This document shows, one piece after another, positions 24,580 to 36,766 of a DNA stretch of 64,000 nt (positions are counted from its first letter, which is position 1; each line of letters begins with the position of its first letter). The DNA comes from Aphelenchoides besseyi (Eukaryota > Nematoda > Chromadorea > Rhabditida > Aphelenchoididae): the NCBI GenBank assembly GCA_024699855.1, contig JAMPIQ010000002.1, positions 13,454,001 to 13,518,000 on the forward strand. Reading direction: 5' to 3'. Under the pieces are notes generated by a model. That model searched no databases and had not been told where the DNA came from. It saw only the letters and a program-made list of their open reading frames with translations. A program made the translations under genes and the position numbers.

Positions 24580-26231
24580 TTAATCCGAAGTTTTTGCGGG
24601 CTGTGGACGACTTGGTGCTCGTACTTTCGGTGCATTCGAGGTATTCTAAACACAAACTATAGGTCAAACAACAATAGCTAGTTACCCGACGAGCAGTGCC
24701 GACACTAATAACCACGTGTTCCGTGCCACGAATAACTTCTCGACAAAATGGACAACAAGTCGAAGTCTCCGAGGAACTTTCCTGCCAACTTTTCAAACAC
24801 ACCGAACAGAGTAGATGATCGCATGGCTCCAAACGCACGTTCTTGTCTCTTTCATCACAGATTTTACACAATTCATAGGTCGTCCCGATTTCGGAATACA
24901 ATCGTTGTTGTTCGGAGTCGACGTGAATTCGTGTTTCGTTGTAAGTACTCAAAAATCGTTGCAACTCCTCCGAGTGTCCAGAGTCCGCTTGACCATCCGG
25001 ATACACATAACTTCAAAATGTTGGATTTGTTCAATTAACTATCTCTTTGAACTTACTATTTCGCTCGTATTCCTTCAACTAGTGCTTCGATTATGCTTTT
25101 GTTCTTCGGAATTGTTTGATATGTTTTGCCGTCATTGGCAATGTATCCGATCGCCCAATTTCCCATGTTGGTTGCACTCATACGAAACATAAAACTAAAA
25201 ATCGTCGCAAAATGAATCAATTAATTTGGTTTCTCCGAATACCTTCCTGGTCGTTTTGTACGTAAACGTTCCATAACTTCTTCGTATGTCATGAAGACAG
25301 CATAAGCGGGATGTGTTGAGAGTAAATGCCATGTGTCGATCATTTTGTCCCACGGATTGAATAATCTGAATAGTCGATGTAAAAGTGTTGACAATAAGCC
25401 ACATACCGAGTGAAAATATCGAATTCGTAATTCGAAATGTTGTCGTTACGAGTCAAATCTAGTGTCATCTTCAGATTGGCCGTAGTTCCGACGTGCAGTC
25501 CAGAGTTCAGTTTGTCCAAAGCAACTCGGAACTTATTCCACGATACTGTGGTACTGAATAGTGCATGTTGTTGCGAATGGAAACAAATGTTCGACTTACG
25601 CACTATCGAAGTTGTTCTTCCAAAATAAAGCTGCTTGAGTCTTCGTGAACCGGTAATGTTCACCAACGAACTTGTGGTTCGGAAATTCGGCTTTCAATTC
25701 GTGATGCATATGCGAGAAAATCAACGATTTCTTGATCAGTCGTTTCCGTCCTTGCGAGTGCGGATCGAACATCTCTTTGCCGAACTCCGTGAACAATCCT
25801 TCGGCCTACAAGCACCTAATGAAAACAATTCTTGTAAACATAAACATACGTCTTTACATTTGGACATGAAATTGGTCACAAACAACTGCAAATACTCGTT
25901 GTCCTCGAGGATGTTCGGTGTAGCAACAAGAATACTGAACAGATACTCTCGAGTGTCGTTGATTAGTTGAATAATGAACGGCGGTGAGCTCCTCAGATTC
26001 ATTCCCTTTTGAACCAACAAGTTCATCAAACTTCGAGTCGTTTTGTGTAATTTGATGATCTTCTTCGTATCCTGTAAAATCAACACAAGATAAAAGTCTC
26101 TAGTCGTAACCAACCTGTTGAGTGCTGAGTATTGGAGGCTTACCATTTTTGCTGGTATCCGAATTTGATGCATCGCTAGTGCTCACAATTGATTGCAATC
26201 TTGAAACAATCGAACTGGCAATGTCACTCAT
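24580..26231 (-). CDS. Cbl: Cbl E3 ubiquitin ligase, short form
   Basis: Recognises phosphotyrosine on activated receptor kinases and ubiquitinates them through its RING (SLI-1 in C. elegans). Exons: 26231-26115, 26071-25850, 25805-25600, 25553-25407, 25365-25243, 25194-25057, 25010-24686, 24645-24580; 447 residues. The order is: four-helix bundle (SSPPFIIQLINDTREYL, KKSLIFSHMHHELKAEFP), EF-hand (LDLTRNDNISNYEFDIFTR), divergent SH2 (SFMFRMSATNMGNWAIGY, keeping the phosphotyrosine-binding Arg and the Gly equivalent to c-Cbl G306), linker (RLYSEIG, keeping the c-Cbl Y371 equivalent) and RING at 366-407 (CKIC, C381, H383, C386, C389, CPFC). The RING loop after W393 is a few residues longer than in c-Cbl. 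The protein ends 40 residues after the RING, with no proline-rich tail or UBA domain, like the short fly form. A longer isoform from unseen exons is possible. Confidence 0.96.
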
Positions 26232-27164
26232 TTGGCGCTCGGTTAACGACGCACCAACGATGCTAACACACAAGATGAATCGTCCTGAAGCATAAGAAGC
26301 CTTGCAATTACAAAAATACGAGTTTATTCACGAGTACTGTTATCCGACATGCTCTCACAAGTGAATAAGAACAGAAGAGTCTTAAGGAAGAAGTACGACG
26401 CAACCGATTCAACGAACGTAAACTCATAATCTCGCTGATTACAAGGTGTGCCATCGAGTTAACTGCGATTTGCAAAATGTCTCGCTTTTGCATTAACTGG
26501 TGCATTTCAAGTGAAATCATGAGAATTCTGACGACAACTTTTTTGTTGTGAATTCGAAATTCTCCGATGATCAAATCATTCTCAAACTTATTGAGTGGAT
26601 ACTTGCGTATTGGAAAATGAATCGAATTAAAAAACTCGATTGCAAAAATTGTCGTCGGACGATCACCAACAAAGGAACAAGACGGCAAGTTCCGAATTTC
26701 CGGTATTCATTGAAGATCAACTGAAATCACCACCTCAAAAACCACAAAAGGAAACGCACTTTTACTGTGAATCAGCAGTTCAACAGCTTCGTTCAATGCA
26801 TCAAAAGACGCTAAGACCACACGCAGCTCTTAAGATCGACAACAAGATTGCGTTGGATAGCGACGTTGAGTTCATTGGTGGTTTACTCGTAAGCGTGTGA
26901 AAATAACAGAGTACTCGTTTTGACGGTCGACCGACAGATTTGATTAAAAGTTCTATTTTTGGGAATTTCATCCACTTCTTTAACCGAATTATAAGAAAGA
27001 AATAACCGGAGTGTCAAGTCGTTTGCTACAAACATCCGGTTGTACATTTCATTCAGCGTGGACAGATCATTTAATTCGATCATACGTCAAAGGGACATTG
27101 GATTGATAGCCGATGTGCGATGTGAAAATCTGTACCGAATGAAGTCAACTTCCATTTGCACATC
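26232..27164. other. Divergent Cbl / PI3K-C2 intergenic region with opposing open frames
   Basis: The region between two divergent start codons should hold both promoters. It also contains a plus-strand frame at 26640-26900 (AVQQLRSMHQKTLRPHA, IDNKIALDSDVEFIGG), a minus-strand frame at 26688-26308 and one at 27083-26883. Each reads like possible protein, but they overlap or oppose each other, lack good starts and resemble no family I know. I cannot say which, if any, is translated. Confidence 0.35.
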
Positions 27165-30100
27165 ATGTCTTCCACACATCAAGCCGGTGAGCGGGATTTG
27201 GAAATGGAACTCGTTCTCGAGCTTAGCAAGTGAGTTGTTTTCATTGTGTGTTTCGATGCGGAAATCGCGAAGCGTACGGAAATCGGGGGGCTGATGGTTT
27301 TTGTTTTTGAAATCGTTTCAGTAAATCGAATCGACTTCAAGTCATACCAGATGTCGAATATTGAGGTTGCAATTTCAGACAAACGTTTGAAGAGGAGGAA
27401 AAACGACGACAACATACCGAATTTGTCGGTCCGAACTTAATCGAAATCGAAGATCCACGAACGTTGCAACGACAGGCGACGATCAATCAGATCAAAGAGC
27501 TTTGCAATTTTCCACCACACGTGCTGAATGGCCAACAGTAAGTTGATTCGAAAACATCGACAATCTACTTCAATAGTCAGCGCATTTATCAGTCTCGCTC
27601 TTTGTTTATTTCTACGACCACTTTTCAAAACATTTTCCATTGTTCAGCTCAAAGTACCCGCTTAAAAGAGTTGTGTATGAGCGTACAATTTCGATGACTC
27701 AACAAATTACTTGGCCGTTTGAGTACGTGAATTTGCACGAGCAGAAACAACAGACGATCACTTGGCTGAATGTTTTGTAAACGAACGTGCAGTTAGTGAT
27801 TATTTTTCGAACTTAAAGCTCTTACATCAAACCTTCTTGTACTAGAATGCAAGTACGATAAGGAATCCTCTTATCTCGATCTTGTTTAGGTCTCCATGGA
27901 AATTTCCAGTGTTACCACCAATTACTTCCACAATTCATCATAGCACGTCTTTCTCTGCATCTTCAACCAGTCTCCCATCATCAAGTGTTAATTTCGTTCA
28001 GCCATGGAACTCTGTACAAACTCCAATCAACTCACGTCCAAACATCTCACAGCCAAATACATCGAAAAGTGAGTTTTTTTGTAGTGATTAGTTATTGATC
28101 GTTTTAGTACCGTCAATTGTAAGACAAGCTTCTGTACAAATGCCTACCACTAAAAAAGCTACTGAACGGGTACCACGTCGTCAATCGAATTGCTGCGCAT
28201 TCCCGGATCTGATCGATTTGTCCGCTGGAGATTCACACAAAATTGATTTAGTCAACGACACCAAAGGAACCGAAGAGTTCGATCCGCTGTTCACACGATC
28301 GTTACATTCGGTTTCTGATTTTCGACAATCCGCGTTTAGTACCTCGTTGCCTCGTCCCCAATCAGTTCCAGTCTTTCAGCCCGTGCCAGAAGTATTTCGC
28401 TTTCTTTCCATCATCAACTAAGCTCTTAATTCAGGCCGAACCTTTATCACCGCGAAAACAAATTCTCATGGTATCTGAAGCAGCTAGTGACTACATGGCT
28501 CAGATGCGTTTGCTTAGCGATTATCGTCGAGAAATTTCGGAGAAATTGGGCGAAGAAAAGACCGTGAATTTCATGGCACCAGTCGTTGACTACATGACCA
28601 CAAGCGCAGAGTCCATCAAAATTGTTGTATACGAAGATCAGACGTTCGTTTTTGGATCTTAAGCAAATTACTGTTTCGATTTCAGTTGGCCTCAGGATCG
28701 ACCCGAGTTTCCGCGAAAGATCACGTTCACATGCGAAATCAATCAAACCTGCGGCGAAATACTTTCGAAAGTTTTGTTGGATTTGTTGTTGCCCGAAGAA
28801 CTGACTCTAAACGACGGTTGTATTCCGTTGGATGCTTATGCTCTGAAGACTCGTGGCACAGACGAATTCTTCGATAACAGTTCGATAATCGGAAAGCATC
28901 CGGCTGTTGGTTTGGCAGTCGCCACGAACAAAGATGTTGAATTGGAGTGCGGAAAGAAAACAATGTCAATTATGCACGCGAGTGTGCCATTGGAACGGTA
29001 ACTTCAGTTATAATGTCACATTACAATCTCTTAGTTTTAGTCAAAAATCACTACGTTCTTCAACAATTCGCAGAGACAATTTCCAGCAGTACATCGATGT
29101 TGTTTTCGATCTTCTCAATGAGCGTACGAACTAATGTCGAAATGAACTCTAAAACAGAATTTTTAGCTAAGCCAGAGAAAGAAAAGATCATCAAGATGCT
29201 GTTTCTTATGCGTTCGAGTATGAACGATGTTGGTAGTCGTGAGTTCGAAGATGCAATTACAACACTTTCCACTTCTGTGGACGAAGAGTCGACGAAAAGA
29301 GCAATTCGGTTCTTAACCGAAGCGATTATTCGCCAACTTCATGCTTTTTCCCGTTCAACAACCGTCGACTTCTCTATCAAATCCGTGAGTTTAGAACGCT
29401 GTTCGGACAGCAATTCACGTTATTCAGGACCTCATTACACTACCCGATCAACAAACGACGACTAAAGAGCTGATAGAAATCGATGAAAACGATTTTGTTT
29501 TCTGTATCGAGGGTTTGCACAACATTCCGAAGCATTGGTCTGATCACTATTCGCGTTATTTTGTCGAAGTCGAGCTAATGCACGGACTGAACGCTTTTAG
29601 TTTACGAAAAACGCCAATCCACGAGAACGAATACAAAAGCGTCATATTTGATTGTTGGGTTTGTTTTGTCTTAGAATATCTGACTTCTATTTTATTTCTA
29701 GTGTTCAACCGAAGCAAAGACAAGACTTTTGCCACGTAAGTTCTTTAGGACAGTTCGTATTAACACTTAGACTTTTTAGGAGAATCGTTTTTATCTTTTG
29801 TCGTTTATGGAGAACGTCCACCATTGAGCCCACCGCCAGATATTCGTAGAGAACCGCGACCTAACAACAACTACGTTCGTTTGGCATCATCGATTACACC
29901 ATTGTTTTCACATGAAGGGTTAGTTTAGAATAAGAACACGATTAGACAATCAAGTTTAGTTATCTGGTCCAGGGGCCTTTAATGTTTGGACTAACGAACA
30001 TTGAGAAAGAAAAGATCACGCCGTGGGGACCTCGATCTTTAGTCCATCAGCCCGACGATCCCGTTTTGTATGTTCGGTTTATGGAATACGATTATCGAAT

Positions 30101-33100
30101 TAAATTCCCATCGTCTCAATACAAAGTTGATTAGTAAGTTTGAAGAACAAATGTTTTTGATCACAAAGTGTTTAGCTCGTTCAAAAAATTCAAAAAGATG
30201 ACCGCATCTGATCAAGAATACGTTCAGACATTGATTCTGCAAAATCATTTTCGATTGTATGTTGATATTTATCGTCCTTTTACAACGTTTGCTTGCAGAT
30301 TAGAACTTGATGATGATAACAAGCATTTTGTTTGGGCAAATCGAACTTATTTGTCGAAGATTCCCGAAGCATTGCCGTTTGTATTGTTGTCCGCTCCATC
30401 GTGGGACACGTTGAATTTGGCCAACATCTATCCGCTCATCGACAATTGGGTTAAATTGAGACCAGAACTGGCAATTGAACTTCTTCTTCCATGGTATTTT
30501 GAACATTAGAATAGCAATTAGAAAAGAAATCTTTAGGTTTCCAGACAATCACCTTCGCTCCAAAGCAGTTGATTGGTTGAGCGAAGGATCAACTGCGTTT
30601 CTTCGCAACCATGTTCCTGAGTTGATTGAAGCTTTGCGTTTTGAACTCTACGAAAACTCGGCACTTGCCAAGTTCCTGCTTTGTCAATGTACAAAAGAAC
30701 GAACATTCGCATTCGACGTTTACTGGTGAGTAATTGATTGTTAGTAACACTCTAAATTAAAGTTTAGGCAACTGAACCAAAAGATTTGTGAAGAGAAGAA
30801 TCCTGATTATCTGCTTCGTTGTGAATCTTTGCGCGACGAAATTCTCAAATTGGACATTTGCGGTTTTCGAAATGAAATCTCCTATCAACACAAGTTTATG
30901 AGTGAAATCCACAAGATTGCTATCTCGATGATGGACAGAAACGAAATTTCGTTGGTAACTTGATATCATCAATGAGACGAACTAATCGATGGAATTCATA
31001 GGATGCAATTGTCAAAAACGGTCTCCATTCGATTTCAAAGCAAATGAACATCTCGAAACTCCGAGTCCCGTTGTTTCCAGCTTTTCAATGTCGTGGTATC
31101 AAACTTGATAGATGCGGATACTTCAACTCGTTTGCCAAACCCATTCGTGTGTGCTTTGCCGGTGAAAGGTTCCCGTTTTCTATTATTTACAAAGTGAGTT
31201 CAATTAACTACAGGGTGTCCTAGCGAAGTTTGAAAGGCTTATATCTCTTTTGTTAGCGAACGGATTTGATGCGCTTTTTTTGCTCGATATCTCATTTCAA
31301 AACATTTTGTCCATATCAACAGATTTGCAAATTGATAATCAGAAGATTGGGAAATTTGCAATTATCTGATATGACCACTTTTCCTTTTTTGCGGTTAAAA
31401 TGGAGTAGTCAGCTCAACAAAAAGAGTTCTGCGCAATCGTTGGCGCTCAAACCAGAAGTCCGACTGCCGTTCAACGACGATTTCGGCAAAATATGTTCAC
31501 TTCGCCAAAATCAAAATTACGGCATTTTCCAAAGTGAATTTCAGAATTCTGTTGATATGGAACAAATGCTTTGAAATGAGCTATCGAGTACAAAAAAAGC
31601 GCATCAAATCCGTCCGCTAACAAAAGAGATATAAGCCTTTTGAACGTTCGAACTTCGCTGGGACACCCTGAAAAAACTCTGTGAATCTTCATTTTTCAGG
31701 CTATGGATGATTTGCGTCAAGATGCCGTTGTAATGCAGCTAATCAACTTGATCAACGATATTTGGTTGAGAGAAGGACATGATATGCGTTTGCTCACTTT
31801 TCGCTGTCTACCCACCGGTCAGAAACGTGGTATCATTGAAATGGTTCCAAACTGTCAAACATTCCGAGAAATTCAAACCGCTTCCGGAACCACTGGTGTC
31901 TATCAGGACGATGTGTTACATAGGTGGCTGAAAGCGAACAATCCATCTGAATTGCAATACGCCAATGCGATAGAAAACTTTCGACGTTCATGTGCCGGTT
32001 GGTGTGTTCTGTCGTATCTTTTGGGATTCTGCGATCGCCATAACGACAACATGCTTTTGTGTGCCAGTGGTCACATGTTTCATATTGATTTTGGTAAGTA
32101 AATTTGAAGTGTTCTATTGTCGATAAAAGCATTTCTGAAAAGACATACATCAACAGTTACGTAGTCAGAACATTGTTTAAACGAATATTACAGGTCGTTA
32201 CATGGGAAACAAACAAATGGCTGGACCAATTAATCGAGATCGAGTGCCATTTGTTCTTACACCCGATATGGCCTACATCATCAATGGTTCCAAAGACAAG
32301 ACTACAGAATTTCAGATATTCATCGATGAGATGTGTATTGCGTTCAATTTGATTCGAAAACATGCAGCAGTTGTATTGAATGCAATACGTTTTGTAAGTC
32401 GAACAACTTGATCGAACCTCTTATCTTCGTTCACAGATGAGTACAGCGGGCATTCCGGCAATGGATCAAGAGGCTTTAAATTTTGTACAAAGCAAATTGG
32501 AATTGGATTTGACTGACACCGACATGATTACCTACTTAACAGAACAAATCACAATCAGTTTGGGAAGTTGGTTTACTCGTGCGAACTTTCTGGCTCATTC
32601 ACTTGTTCAACGTGGCAATTTCAACGAAGACTTCGATCACATGCCATTTAACGCCAGCGACGATTGTACACAAGAAGTGGATGGAAGAATTGAAGATGTT
32701 ATTGTGAGTAAAGTTCACAAGTCACGTCTGCAAGGAGGAGTGAAAGTTTACGTATGTTTCAGTTTACGATTAGATTTTATAAAATTGCAGATGTACGAGT
32801 GTTTGGTTCAACGTGTTGGAATGGCTGCTGATCCATCGATCTATCGTTCATTTCGTGACTTTGAAGTTTTACATTTGAAATTGCGCTGCAAATTCTCGAA
32901 TGTCGCAATTCCCGGACTTGGTCGTCGACGTTACATTAGTCGAACGAACATTCATGAGGTGGCAGTGCAACGCCAAGTCGAACTTCAATGTTTTTTGCGA
33001 AATCTTTTCAATTTGCCTGACGAGATTTCACACGTGAGTGATAACACTGTTTGAGATCTTAACAATACGCAACTTCAGTGTCCATTAATTTACAACTTCT

Positions 33101-33630
33101 TTCATCCGATTCACTCGGACATTGAACCTCCGACTGTTGAACGACCCGAAACGCGTACTCTGCAGACACAACGTACGTGGATTAAGCTGGATCTTACTCT
33201 CGACTTGAACAAATGGAAGCTGCATATTTTTGTCGGTCACGGTCAAAACGTTCGAACGACATCCACAGAGGATCCGAAAACCTACGTCAAGTTCTATTTG
33301 TGTTTGAAGGATCAATCACCGCCCGGGTTGGGAAAACAAAAGACGCCTATTGCACGATCCAAAAACCCGACTTATAATCACAAGGTAACTAGGACGAGGG
33401 TGTTGAAACGATTATTTTTAACGGTTTAGATCGTTTACGAATTGCCGTCGTTATTTGAAAACGGGATCTTCGATTCCACTTTGCACGTTGCCATTTGGCA
33501 GCAAACTCAAATTGCCGAAAAGTTTGCTCTTTGCACAACACAAATCAAACTCGAAACAATGAAGGAGTTCAAGACTACAAAGGACGGAGTGTTCAGACAC
33601 GAAGACTGGTTTCAATTAGAATACGAATAG
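27165..33630 (+). CDS. PIK3C2: Phosphatidylinositol 3-kinase, class II (PI3K-C2)
   Basis: Makes PI3P and PI(3,4)P2 on endosomal and plasma membranes. There are 24 exons, 1575 residues: 27165-27229, 27379-27537, 27648-27776, 27890-28068, 28108-28391, 28435-28643, 28686-28997, 29041-29123, 29158-29384, 29428-29658, 29702-29735, 29780-29918, 29960-30133, 30176-30256, 30299-30493, 30537-30725, 30768-30954, 31002-31193, 31700-32093, 32194-32393, 32437-32751, 32791-33033, 33079-33384, 33430-33630. Order: a UIM-like helix near residue 10 (ERDLEMELVLELSKQTFEEE), a Ser/Pro linker, Ras-binding-like region (about 340-445), C2 (560-740, LLPRESFLSFVVYG), PIK helical domain, kinase (catalytic DRHNDN 1135-1140, DFG 1153-1155, class II-type activation loop ending NRDRVPF), PX (about 1310-1415) and C-terminal C2. 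The motif normally GDDLRQD reads MDDLRQD here. Exon 8 has tandem acceptors six bases apart. Intron 18 carries an inserted element. Confidence 0.96.
31211..31670. mobile_element. MITE-like element with long terminal inverted repeats, inside PI3K-C2 intron 18
   Basis: Two arms read as imperfect inverted copies: 31211-31320 and the reverse complement of 31551-31670. Both start CAGGGTGTCC and share AGCGAAGTT, GGCTTATATCTCTTTTGTTA, GGATTTGATGCGCTTTTTTT and end CCATATCAAC. One arm has an extra 8-10 bases. The interior of about 230 bp codes for nothing recognisable. The host intron is 506 nt, whereas its neighbours are 37-70 nt, and removing the element restores that size. TA precedes the left end, but no matching TA follows the right end, so the target duplication, and hence the superfamily (Tc1/mariner-like is a guess), is not proven. 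It is a non-autonomous element. Confidence 0.85.
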
Positions 33631-33882
33631 TCCTTTCTTTTCTAATCATAAGAAGTGGATGGTAATGCTTTTACGGGGCTTATTTTCTACAACTTTCAGC
33701 TATTTGTCTATTTCTGTACAGATCAAATGGTCACACATCTTTTTTTCATATTTCAATCTTCCATCTAATATTGTTCCCTAGTTATCCGGTGTTTTTGTTG
33801 TGCCAAAATCGCGTTCGCAGAACGCAACCAACAACCCGTGAATTTGAATGTTATTTCAACTTTTAATCTAACTATTGGCTTT

Positions 33883-33888
33883 AATAAA
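33883..33888 (+). terminator. Poly(A) signal AATAAA for PI3K-C2
   Basis: AATAAA about 250 bp after the PI3K-C2 stop codon; a second copy lies at 33916-33921. Assignment by position. Confidence 0.5.
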
Positions 33889-33924
33889 CTTATCTGTACT
33901 TTTGTTTAGCTTATGAATAAATTA

Positions 33925-33930
33925 TTTATT
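33925..33930 (-). terminator. Poly(A) signal for INPP4 (TTTATT on plus strand)
   Basis: AATAAA on the minus strand, about 90 bp after the INPP4 stop. It lies within 45 bp of the opposing PI3K-C2 signals, so the two transcripts probably end tail to tail with little or no spacer. Confidence 0.5.
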
Positions 33931-34020
33931 AAGCAAAGATGATACAAGCAAATTTACGACTTGAAATTAGGAACCAGTTTTGTATCTTCGAGAGTTTCTG
34001 TCTCATACGGATGTAAGAGT

Positions 34021-36766
34021 TTATGAAGAGACGTTGTGAGTGAAAGTACCTGAGGGCGGTCGAAATTCCTTCGGTAGAAAGTGGATTTGAAAGGGACTAA
34101 ACGAATACAACGGTTTTCCTACGTTCTTGCGACAATTCTCTCTGCGAACACCATCGCGTCTCAGACTGTCGATGACTTCATCCAACTGTAAGCAAACAAT
34201 CCCTGATGATTTGAATCTGAACATACCTGATTTTGGGAGATACCGAAATTTTGCTTCAACGCTTTAGCTTCTTCGAGAGTCACGGCCATTGATGTTCGAT
34301 CTTTTCCGCTTTTACACGAAATAACACACGTACCATTGAGAGCTCTTGTCAATGACTGAACTTTCGAAAAGATATTAAGGTTTTTACGTGATGGAGATTC
34401 TTCAACCTAAAGAAAGAGAGGATTTGAAAACGAAGCAACGAAAAGACTTACTGTTTTCTTTAACTCATCGAGCAAATTCTTGACCATTTCATTGCAAACA
34501 CTCGGCGCTGATTGAACGAAGTTTGTTGTGACGGTCAGTGCAGCCAAATTGATGCTTTCTTCCAACGATATGTCTCCAACAGACGACGCCAATGTAGCTT
34601 CGTGATTTACTCCCAAATTCCAATAAACCGTTCGAACTCGAAACCATTCACCTTTTGCATATGCTTCCGGCAGCTTTGCAATTGCTTCGGCAGTGATCGG
34701 TATTGAGATGTCGATGCTTGTTGAATGTCCACCGACAGCCGGAATGCAGTTCTTCGATACCTGTAACAGTTCGATAAGTGAACAAAACTTAAACTTACCG
34801 TCGAGTTTAGAGGCGTAAAACAAAATCGCACACGTCCATAGAAGATAGACCAAATTTCCCGCATATCCTCCATCATTCCTCTCTCGTCGCCGTAACACGA
34901 CAAGAAACCGAAGAACGAAACAAACGGTCCCACACGTTCCCAATTGAGCAGTTGTTCTTTGGTTGAGCTTTCAATGTTCGTTAGCAAACATGTTGCTATT
35001 AAAGTGATGGCTTGTGAGAGAACAATGTCATAGCGAAGTTGAATTTGAAAGTACATCTGAGCATCAGCCGATTTGCGCAAAGCGACAATTAGACTCATGA
35101 ATTGACCATAGTTTATGCTTGTAACCAAATCTCTTAACATGTCCAAAACCGAGTTGAGGGCCGACTTTGCGTTGTCTTCAAAAGAAACACGCTCATTCTG
35201 AAACCATCAATCTTATTTCATTGCACTTAACAACACTCACTTTGTTTTCTTTCACTTTATCAATTACGGCCATTTTCGTATTCAAACTGATAATCGCAGC
35301 GTCCAACGAATCCAGTTGACTGGAAAGTGTTTCAACAACCAACGGCTTAGCCATTTGAGCCATACCTCCGGGACAAAGCGAATCAACCAAATTGTGAATA
35401 TTCGGAAACGATTGAATGAGATCAACCAAAAGTTCGTACAACTAAATGGTAGATGTCAGAAGTCTTAAACATACAAAATTTACCTGTTTAGCTTCGGAAA
35501 ATAACTGTAATCCAACTTTGTCCACAACTCCAAACTCTCCAACATGCCAATCGTTGCTAATTCGTCGAGTGAGGTTGTCGATCAAAGCATTTGCATTCTC
35601 GAGTGTTTTTCTTCGAGTAAAAAATCTTGTTTCCGTTACGTGATTCTGAGCATTGGGTTCGAGACTTGAGTTCAACGTATCTCGTAGTTTCGACAATCCA
35701 CCACTTCGATAACGAAGAGGAGCGGCGGAGATAGCACCGCAAGTCACAAAATACCAAGACGAATCAGCTCCGATTTGCAACGACTGAACGTGCAAATTAA
35801 CAGGAACAACCGAGAACGCCAAACGAAACTTTTCTTTTGATGGACGAAAATAAGGACCAACATAATCGTCGAGAAATTCAATCATTTGCGTATAAACTCT
35901 AGAGTACATGGGTATCTATACTCGTCTTATATAATTAAAACATACTCAATATTGGAATTTAAATGACGCATAACATGCAGAGTTGCTTCCATTAGCGCAT
36001 TGTTTCGCATGTTACAAAACTTTTCTCGAAGCACATCGCGTAGACTAATAGAACAACGACGAAATGTTCGTGCCAACTCAATAGGCAAAACCATCGACAG
36101 TTTGCTTTCGTACATCACCTCCTCACAAACTACTTTTCGATGAGGAACATTGTAAGACTAAAGATATTCGAAATGAATTAAACAACAAGTTGCTCGACTT
36201 ACATGAAAGATTGAAAACGTGTGTTCCTTTTTGAAGGGCGAAGTAAGAAAGAAATGAGATAACGGACTTTCCGGGGTCTTATGATAACCATCGAGTTCAT
36301 TCGATGCACCTTCGACGCTGAATTCATGCAATAGTTGATCTAATTCGGCTTGTGTTTTCATGTGCGAACAGATAGCCAGCTAGAAACCGATAACCAATGG
36401 CATTAAACGAACTTGCATACATTTATCATCCATTGATAGAACTCTTCTTCATTTTCGGCCTCCAATCGTATTTCCAAATCGCCACAATGAATAACGAAAC
36501 TGAATTCTTGATCAGCCACCTTTTCCACTTTAATGTTTTCACAAACAATGAGCATTGGTTCGACTACTTCTTTTAGCGGCCGCATACCCAACAAATTGCC
36601 TTTTAACCGCGCCTGAAACCTTAAATGTCAATGGCAATAAACTTTGACTTACATTCCATTTTGACTTCTCATCTCCACGATGCAAAGTCAGAATTCCACT
36701 TCGATTGACTGTCGTTTCTTCTTTGAACAACCACTTGAGAATGTCCAGAGCGTTGTCGTCCTCCAT
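34021..36766 (-). CDS. INPP4: Inositol polyphosphate 4-phosphatase (INPP4 family) with N-terminal PH-like domain
   Basis: Removes the 4-phosphate from PI(3,4)P2, giving PI3P. Exons: 36766-36653, 36612-36421, 36379-36203, 36157-35946, 35898-35484, 35441-35241, 35197-34799, 34760-34452, 34406-34227, 34185-34021; 787 residues, every intron 34-47 nt. The catalytic CX5R site is CKSGKDRTSM (Cys704 to Arg710), the INPP4 signature. Other family landmarks are VVPVNLHVQSLQIG, FGFLSCYGDERGMMEDMRE, VYWNLGVNHEATLASSVGD and the tail DGVRRENCRKNVG...FRPPSGTF. The first about 100 residues look like a PH domain (SGILTLHRG start, ENEEEFYQWMIN C-terminal helix) instead of the C2 domain of vertebrate INPP4A/B. 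It converges on PI3K-C2, which produces its substrate. Confidence 0.95.

Noticed and set aside
27316..27326. TTTCAG acceptor before 27322 in PI3K-C2 intron 1
   Set aside because: Using it leads to TGA after 15 codons; the acceptor ending at 27378 keeps the frame and the UIM-like helix.
31266..31574. 102-codon plus-strand frame inside PI3K-C2
   Set aside because: Lies within the inverted-repeat element and has no transposase similarity.
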